Of a DNA stretch of 11,590 bases, positions 6,949 to 11,590 are shown piece by piece (position 1 is the first letter of the stretch; the number at the start of each line of letters is the position of its first letter). The DNA comes from a bacterium. Lineage in GTDB: Bacteria > SZUA-79 > Acidulodesulfobacterales > Acidulodesulfobacteraceae. The DNA lies in the NCBI GenBank assembly GCA_021791295.1, contig JAJYWW010000083.1, positions 1 through 11,590 on the forward strand, written 5' to 3'. Below the pieces are notes generated by a model, which saw nothing but the letters and a program-made list of their open reading frames with translations, was not told the DNA's origin and ran no database searches. The translations under genes and the position numbers were made by a program.

Positions 6949-7715
6949 CAATAAATTTTATGTTTATATTTTACGGAATGCAAAAAAAGACCGCAAGACG
7001 GAGCGCATATCGAATCGCAAATAAAGTTTCTTTCTTTCAGCATTTTTTTTAAACAGTCTATATCGGTTTTTCCCGTTCCGCAAAAAATTAATGCTCCTAC
7101 TATTCTTCTGACCATGTTTCTCAAAAATCCGCCGCCTTCTATAAAAATATCATACCCGTAATTTTCTTTGCATATTTTTATTTCACTTATGGTCCTGTTA
7201 TAATTTTTATTTTTTTCATTTCTTTCCTTTCTCGTAAAATTAAAAAAATCGTTCATTCCAAGAAAAACTGAGGCTGAGCGGCTCATCAGAGCGAAATTCA
7301 ATTCTTCTTTTACAAACCACGACTTGTTAATTAATAGAGGACTTCTAAAACCTGAATTAATTTTATAAAGATACGTTTTTGACAGGACATCGCGGGTAGC
7401 ATGAAAAGAATCGTGAACGATATCTATGTTTTTTATCGATATATCATGCGGAAGAATGCCGTTTAACGATATTTTAAATTTGTTAATATCGTAAAAAAGG
7501 GGGAGTTTAAAATTGGCAACCTGGTTTAACGCATGAACGCCCGCATCGGTTCTTCCCGAAACAAATAACTTTGCATCGGTTCCGGTAAATATCTTTATTG
7601 CTTTATTAATTTCGTTTTCAACGGTTTTAACGCCGCGGCGCCCGTACGTTCCGGTTTGAGACTGCCAGCCTTCGTAATTAGTTCCGCAATATTCTATAAC
7701 CGCTAAATAATTCAT
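6945..7715 (-). CDS. truA: tRNA pseudouridine(38-40) synthase TruA
   Basis: TruA converts uridines 38, 39 and 40 in the anticodon stem-loop of tRNAs to pseudouridine. The 256-residue product has the usual length. It starts with the family pattern MNYLAVIEYCGTNYEGWQ and carries SGRTDAGVHALNQVANF with the expected catalytic Asp at residue 57. LSKTYLYKI and GGGFLRNMVRRIVGAL follow in the second half. The ATG at 7715 lies 21 bp after pilR with no clear Shine-Dalgarno; the nearest upstream bases read ACGGTAGA. It is probably read from the pil transcript, since no promoter is visible in the short gap. Its 3' end overlaps the -35 of the rimP promoter. Position between pilR and rimP is unusual; identity is certain. 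Confidence 0.96.
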   Translation of the reverse strand: MNYLAVIEYCGTNYEGWQSQTGTYGRRGVKTVENEINKAIKIFTGTDAKLFVSGRTDAGVHALNQVANFKLPLFYDINKFKISLNGILPHDISIKNIDIVHDSFHATRDVLSKTYLYKINSGFRSPLLINKSWFVKEELNFALMSRSASVFLGMNDFFNFTRKERNEKNKNYNRTISEIKICKENYGYDIFIEGGGFLRNMVRRIVGALIFCGTGKTDIDCLKKMLKERNFICDSICAPSCGLFLHSVKYKHKIYC

Positions 7716-7736
7716 TCTACCGTTACGTTATCTTAT

Positions 7737-9269
7737 TTATCTGCCGTTACCGCATTTTGAAAGTATATATCTTAATGACCTCAAAGACAAACCCAGTGTT
7801 TTAGCCGCTTCCAATTTAGAGTTTTCTTTTTTTATACTGTCCGCAACTATATATTTTTCTATTTCTTTTATAAAATCGGCCAGCGTCAATTTTCCGTACC
7901 GTTTATTTAAATTTTCAAAAATTCCCGCTATTTCCGACATATAATAGTCCATGTCAATATCGTCCGTTTTGCGGATATTCGTATCCGGAATATTCTTATA
8001 AAATTGTAATGAAAGATTTTCTTTTCCATCGTGTTTATTTTTTTCTAAAATATAATCCGGCAGGCAATCTAAAACAATCTCTTTATCTTTATTCAATAGC
8101 GGTTCTTCCTCCGTATCCGAACCGCCGCAGTAAATACAAGCTCTTTCTATTATGTTTTCCAGTTCGCGTATATTGCCCGGATAATCATATTCCGCAAGAA
8201 GCGCAAAAGCTTCCTGCGAAATAGAAGTTATTGATTTAGAATATTTTTTTATAAAATACGGGATTAATTCCGGCAAGTCTTCTTTATGTTCTCTGAGCGG
8301 CGGCATTAAAATATTTATTTTGTTCAACCTGTAATAAAGGTCTTCCCTGAATTTCCCCGCAGATATTAAAGCAGGCAAATCTTTATTTGTAGCGGCTATT
8401 ATTTTAACGCTCAGAGACTCTTCTTTGTTTGAGCCTAATTTCCTGTATGTTTTTTCCTGAAGAATCCTCAACAGCTTAACCTGAACCTGCATAGGCAGAT
8501 CGCCTATTTCGTCCAGAAAAAGTATGCCTCCGTCGGCATACTTTATTAAACCGGTTTTATCGGTTTCCGCTCCGGTAAAAGTCCCTTTGGAATAACCGAA
8601 CAATTCGCTTTCTACGAGATTATCCGGAATTGCCGCAATATTTACCGGAACGAAAGGTATCTTTTTTGAATCGTAAGAATTTTTAGAATAAATCTCGTAA
8701 ATTAATCTTGCCGCCAGTTCTTTGCCTGTTCCGGACTCTCCGGTGAGGAGTATAGTGGTAAAACCTTTAGAGACGCGGTTCAAATCGTTAAGAACCGAGT
8801 TTATGGCTTTTGAAGAACCTATAATGCCGCCTCTTAAAAACCCTGTTTTTTTTAAATCGTTAAGCTCGTCTAAAACCGAAAAATAATCCAGTGCATTTTT
8901 AATTACTATTCTGAACTCTTCATTGTCAAAAGGTTTGGTAAGATAATCGAAAGCGCCTATTTTTATAGCTTCTATGCCTATTTTGACATCGGAATACGCA
9001 GTCATTAATATAACCGGAATTTTGCCGTAATTTAAAGCAGATTCTTTATATTCCCCTTTTATATGCTTTATTAAATCCATTCCGGACATCTCCGGCATTC
9101 TTACGTCTGAAATTATCAGATTAAAAATTTGGGTTTTTAGAAGTTTTATAGCGGCATTTGCGCTCTGCGCCGTAAAGACCTCATAGCCGTCTATTGAAAG
9201 AAGTATAGAAAGCGATTCGAGAATAGATTTTTCGTCGTCGACTATTAATATCCTCTGTTTATTTTTCAT
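7737..9269 (-). CDS. pilR: Sigma54-dependent response regulator, PilR type
   Basis: This NtrC-family activator is probably phosphorylated by the PilS-like kinase encoded just upstream. In pilus systems PilR uses sigma54 RNA polymerase to activate the major pilin gene. The 510 residues comprise a receiver (about 5-125: acidic pocket D11/D12, phospho-acceptor D55, T90, K112) and an AAA+ domain (about 147-380) with Walker A GESGTGKE (177-184), Walker B GGILFLDEIG (248-257), FREDLYYRL (308-316) and PGNIREL (364-370). A Fis-type helix-turn-helix ends the protein (about 475-507), where AAKTLGLSLRSLRYILSKCG resembles the RS-RYRL signature of PilR. The sigma54-contact loop reads GTFTGA (229-234) instead of GAFTGA. 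A linker of about 90 residues between AAA+ and the DNA-binding helices makes it longer than the 445-residue P. aeruginosa PilR. The start overlaps the kinase stop (ATGA, 9266-9269). NtrC-type regulator is certain; PilR is likely from context. Confidence 0.88.
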   Translation of the reverse strand: MKNKQRILIVDDEKSILESLSILLSIDGYEVFTAQSANAAIKLLKTQIFNLIISDVRMPEMSGMDLIKHIKGEYKESALNYGKIPVILMTAYSDVKIGIEAIKIGAFDYLTKPFDNEEFRIVIKNALDYFSVLDELNDLKKTGFLRGGIIGSSKAINSVLNDLNRVSKGFTTILLTGESGTGKELAARLIYEIYSKNSYDSKKIPFVPVNIAAIPDNLVESELFGYSKGTFTGAETDKTGLIKYADGGILFLDEIGDLPMQVQVKLLRILQEKTYRKLGSNKEESLSVKIIAATNKDLPALISAGKFREDLYYRLNKINILMPPLREHKEDLPELIPYFIKKYSKSITSISQEAFALLAEYDYPGNIRELENIIERACIYCGGSDTEEEPLLNKDKEIVLDCLPDYILEKNKHDGKENLSLQFYKNIPDTNIRKTDDIDMDYYMSEIAGIFENLNKRYGKLTLADFIKEIEKYIVADSIKKENSKLEAAKTLGLSLRSLRYILSKCGNGR

Positions 9270-10981
9270 TTTACAGGTATATTTATTTTAATTAAAGTTC
9301 CTATAGATTTTCTGCTGACCATGCTTACGTCTCCCCCAAGGCTTTCGGTTACGGAATAAACTATCGACAATCCGAGTCCAAAACCGTTTTCTTTAGTTGA
9401 AAAAAGAGGTTTAAAAGCGTTCCTAATTGTAAAATCGTCCATACCATCTCCGTTATCCGCAACGGTTATAGAAATAAGATTTTTTTCTTCCGTTTTTTGT
9501 TCCTTTTTAGCCCCTATCCTTACTATTCCTATTTTTTTATTTTCTTTTATTGAATTCGACATGCTTATTTCGACCGATTGCACCGCATTTTGAATTAAAT
9601 TTGAAAATATCTGAATAATTCTATTTTTTTCCGAATACACCTTTTCTTCTTTGCCGACGGAGTTATGAATTTTAACTCCTGTGCCGCCTGTATACTTTAA
9701 TATTATCTCATTTATAAGCTGATATAAATTAAAATTTTCAAAATTGCCGTTTGCCGCCGCTGCCGCCGTTGATTTTATTTTGATTAATCCTAAAAAATCA
9801 GTTACTAAATTGTTAAGCCTGTCGGATTCGGTTTTAATTATATTTATCAATCTTTTATGATCTGATTCTTGAATATCCGAATATCCGGAATCTAGAACAT
9901 AAGCGGAAGTATTTATAGCCGAAAGAGGATTTCTTATTTCGTGGGCGAGCCAGCCTGCAAATTTACCGGCGGTTTTAAGGCTTTCGTTGATTCTTGATTC
10001 CGTTTCTAATTCTTTTATATATGTTATATCCTTGAAAAGCAGAATATAATTTCCAATTTTATGCACATCTCCCGAAGGCTCGGTAACGGCAAAACCTAAA
10101 ACGGTATTTTTATGGTTAATTTCAAACCTTATACCGTCTATTTTTTCTTTTTTTAAAAATACATTAACGGGGAAATTTTCAAAAATATCGGTTATCTTAA
10201 CGTCGAAATTAAATAAAATTCCGGTTTTATTTTTAAAATTTCGTTCGGAATCCAGATTGACTATTTTAACTGCCGCTTCATTTATAAAGACTACATTGAA
10301 ATTTTCATCTATGACTATAATACCCTGAGAAAAAGAGTTAAACAGCTCTCTGTTAAAATTTTGCGATTTTTTTATAAATTCGTCTTTTTCTATTATTTTA
10401 TTGCTTAAATTGCCTAACTCGCCGGAAAATCTGTAAAAGAGCCATGTAAATATTAAAACGCCGAGTATGTTGGTACTCGTAATAAATAAAAGTTTATCGG
10501 GATTATATAAAAAATAATAATGGCTGCCTATGTCAAAGTAATAATGAAGATCTGCCGACAGCCCTATAGCTAAGGACGAAGCAATGCCGTATATTAAAAC
10601 TCCGGATTTTAAAAAAATAAATCCGGCTATAAGAATCAGAAGATAATACAGAAATATGAACTTATCGTTTAAACCGCTGCTTAATATGATTAATAGCGAT
10701 ATAACTGAAAAATCTAACGATAACTGGAAAAAACCAAAAAAAACCAAAAATTTATAATTGTCTTTTTTCCTTAAAAAAAACAAAATTACATAATAAAGAA
10801 TAGTTATAAATATTACGAGAAGGGTAAAAAAATATATAAAGATGGAATAATGAATTATATCTTTATAATTAAGAATGACGTAAGACAGAACGATTAAAGA
10901 AAAGGCTAAAATTCTAAAAGTTATTGCAAATTTTAATTTGTTGTATAAATTTTTAAAATCTCCTTCATTAATTTTTTTCAT
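9266..10981 (-). CDS. pilS: Membrane sensor histidine kinase, PilS type
   Basis: This predicted inner-membrane kinase is the likely partner of the response regulator encoded immediately downstream. The 571 residues start with about six hydrophobic helices (roughly 18-38, 43-70, 77-100, 107-125, 127-145, 163-184), as in PilS. A PAS domain follows (about 213-325, FSQGIIVIDENFNVVFINEA). The HisKA domain has phospho-acceptor His347 in LAHEIRNPLSAI, and the HATPase domain has the N box NLIQNAVQS (461-469), DNGDGMD (509-515) and GFGLGLSIVYSV (533-544). All catalytic motifs are intact. An A-rich spot, TAAAAANG (405-412), separates dimerisation and ATPase domains. The ATG at 10981 overlaps the pilC stop (ATGA, 10978-10981) and AAGGG abuts it, so translation is coupled. 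Histidine kinase is certain; PilS is inferred from membrane topology and neighbours. In P. aeruginosa, PilS senses pilin in the membrane, which is possible here. Confidence 0.87.
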   Translation of the reverse strand: MKKINEGDFKNLYNKLKFAITFRILAFSLIVLSYVILNYKDIIHYSIFIYFFTLLVIFITILYYVILFFLRKKDNYKFLVFFGFFQLSLDFSVISLLIILSSGLNDKFIFLYYLLILIAGFIFLKSGVLIYGIASSLAIGLSADLHYYFDIGSHYYFLYNPDKLLFITSTNILGVLIFTWLFYRFSGELGNLSNKIIEKDEFIKKSQNFNRELFNSFSQGIIVIDENFNVVFINEAAVKIVNLDSERNFKNKTGILFNFDVKITDIFENFPVNVFLKKEKIDGIRFEINHKNTVLGFAVTEPSGDVHKIGNYILLFKDITYIKELETESRINESLKTAGKFAGWLAHEIRNPLSAINTSAYVLDSGYSDIQESDHKRLINIIKTESDRLNNLVTDFLGLIKIKSTAAAAANGNFENFNLYQLINEIILKYTGGTGVKIHNSVGKEEKVYSEKNRIIQIFSNLIQNAVQSVEISMSNSIKENKKIGIVRIGAKKEQKTEEKNLISITVADNGDGMDDFTIRNAFKPLFSTKENGFGLGLSIVYSVTESLGGDVSMVSRKSIGTLIKINIPVK

Positions 10982-11590
10982 CCCTTAATGGCTTTTCCCA
11001 GATTAAATATCGGTAAATACATGGCTACTACAAGCGTGCCTACTACAATGCCCAGAAATACGATAAGTGCAGGCTCCAACATCTGAGTAAGATTATTAAC
11101 TGCGTTATCGACCTCTTCATCGTAATAATCGGCTACTTTTGCAAGCATAGCATCCAGATTTCCGGTTTTTTCTCCTACCGTAATCATCTGTATAACAAGC
11201 GGAGGGAAAAGGTTCGTCTTGTTTAAAGACGCACTTAAAGGAGAACCTGAAGAAACCTCGTCTTTCGTCCGCATTAAAGATTCTTCTATTATCTTATTGC
11301 CGCTAGTCTTAGAAACTATTTCTAATCCCGCAAGTATAGGCACGCCGCTTTCTACCATAGTAGAAAGCGTTCTTGCAAATCTTGCTATAGCGACTTTTTT
11401 CAGCAGAATGCCTATAACGGGTATCTTAAGCACCATTCTGTCGATATTGCGCTTTCCGTTTTCTCTCTTTCCGTATGCTTTAAAAGCAAATATCAAAATG
11501 CCTAATGCAATAATAATATACAGTATATATGCTCTCATAAAATTAGAAAAATCTATTACGTCTCTTGTCAGTGCCGGCAGTTTAGCGCCT
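10978..11590 (-). CDS. pilC: Type IV pilus inner-membrane platform protein PilC (GspF family), 5' end outside the window
   Basis: PilC/GspF is the polytopic inner-membrane platform on which the PilB and PilT ATPases act during pilus extension and retraction. Only about 203 C-terminal residues are present, half of the usual 400 or so. The frame is open from the window edge: in-frame codons before the ATG at 11538 encode GAKLPALTRDVIDFSNF, a conserved family segment, so that ATG is internal and not the start. Visible features are a transmembrane helix (about YILYIIIALGILIFAF), the second T2SS_F domain with FARTLSTMVESGVPILAGLE, the GEKTGNLDAML segment, and a C-terminal hydrophobic helix ending YLPIFNLGKAIKG. 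The stop TGA overlaps the kinase start by four bases. Linkage to pilS and pilR favours a pilus rather than a type II secretion role. The truncation is caused by the window edge. Confidence 0.93.
   Translation of the reverse strand, partial: GAKLPALTRDVIDFSNFMRAYILYIIIALGILIFAFKAYGKRENGKRNIDRMVLKIPVIGILLKKVAIARFARTLSTMVESGVPILAGLEIVSKTSGNKIIEESLMRTKDEVSSGSPLSASLNKTNLFPPLVIQMITVGEKTGNLDAMLAKVADYYDEEVDNAVNNLTQMLEPALIVFLGIVVGTLVVAMYLPIFNLGKAIKG

Noticed and set aside
9745..9775. GCC/GCT run as a microsatellite in pilS
   Set aside because: It is short, encodes a five-alanine linker, and shows no sign of frame disruption.
11339..11354. Possible sigma54 -24/-12 site (GGCAC-N5-TTTC) on the plus strand
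   Set aside because: The -12 element lacks the TTGC core, it lies within pilC, and no plus-strand gene follows it.
10978..11538. A 186-residue pilC gene starting at the ATG at 11538
   Set aside because: The same frame is open to the window edge and the upstream codons encode a conserved PilC/GspF segment (LPALTRDVIDFSNF), so this Met is internal and the gene is cut by the window edge.

Overview
The window is completely tiled by genes on the minus strand. They are transcribed from the right edge towards position 1 in the order pilC (partial), pilS, pilR, truA, rimP, nusA, infB, rbfA, nrnA, truB, rpsO. The DNA is visibly AT-rich, with A/T-ending codons and frequent ATA and AGA. The proteins are clearly bacterial. 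A PilS/PilR pair behind pilC, together with the order rimP-nusA-infB-rbfA-nrnA-truB-rpsO, points to a Gram-negative, type IV pilus-bearing organism of deltaproteobacterial type or a related phylum with an AT-rich genome. This placement is inferred from gene order and protein flavour only, and no species can be named.

Region 1 (about 7737-11590) is a type IV pilus module. It holds the C-terminal half of the inner-membrane platform protein PilC, a six-helix membrane sensor kinase with PAS, HisKA and HATPase domains (PilS type), and a sigma54-dependent response regulator (PilR type). The three genes are joined by two 4-bp ATGA stop/start overlaps, so they are very likely translationally coupled. 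No pilin gene follows pilR; the tRNA pseudouridine synthase gene truA begins 21 bp later.

Region 2 (6838-6944) is the only intergenic stretch above 100 bp and the clearest regulatory site. It has a near-consensus sigma70 promoter (TTGATA-N17-TATAAT, overlapping the truA stop), an 11-bp AT-only inverted repeat, and a Rho-independent terminator hairpin whose U-tract ends only a few bases before the rimP ATG. A terminator between a promoter and the gene it serves suggests transcription attenuation of the rimP-nusA-infB operon.

Region 3 (14-6837) is the conserved translation/transcription operon. It encodes the 30S maturation factor RimP, the elongation factor NusA, initiation factor IF2, the 30S factor RbfA, a DHH/DHHA1 phosphoesterase of the NrnA type, TruB (tRNA psi55 synthase) and ribosomal protein S15. 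Together they cover 30S biogenesis, initiation, transcription-translation coupling, small-RNA turnover and tRNA modification. pnp often follows rpsO and may lie beyond position 1, but cannot be seen.

I found no mobile element, CRISPR array, tRNA, rRNA or obviously novel multigene system. This is essentially an ordinary housekeeping region. Its most interesting parts are the attenuator-like rimP leader, an altered sigma54-contact loop in PilR, and an insertion and motif change in the NrnA-like protein.
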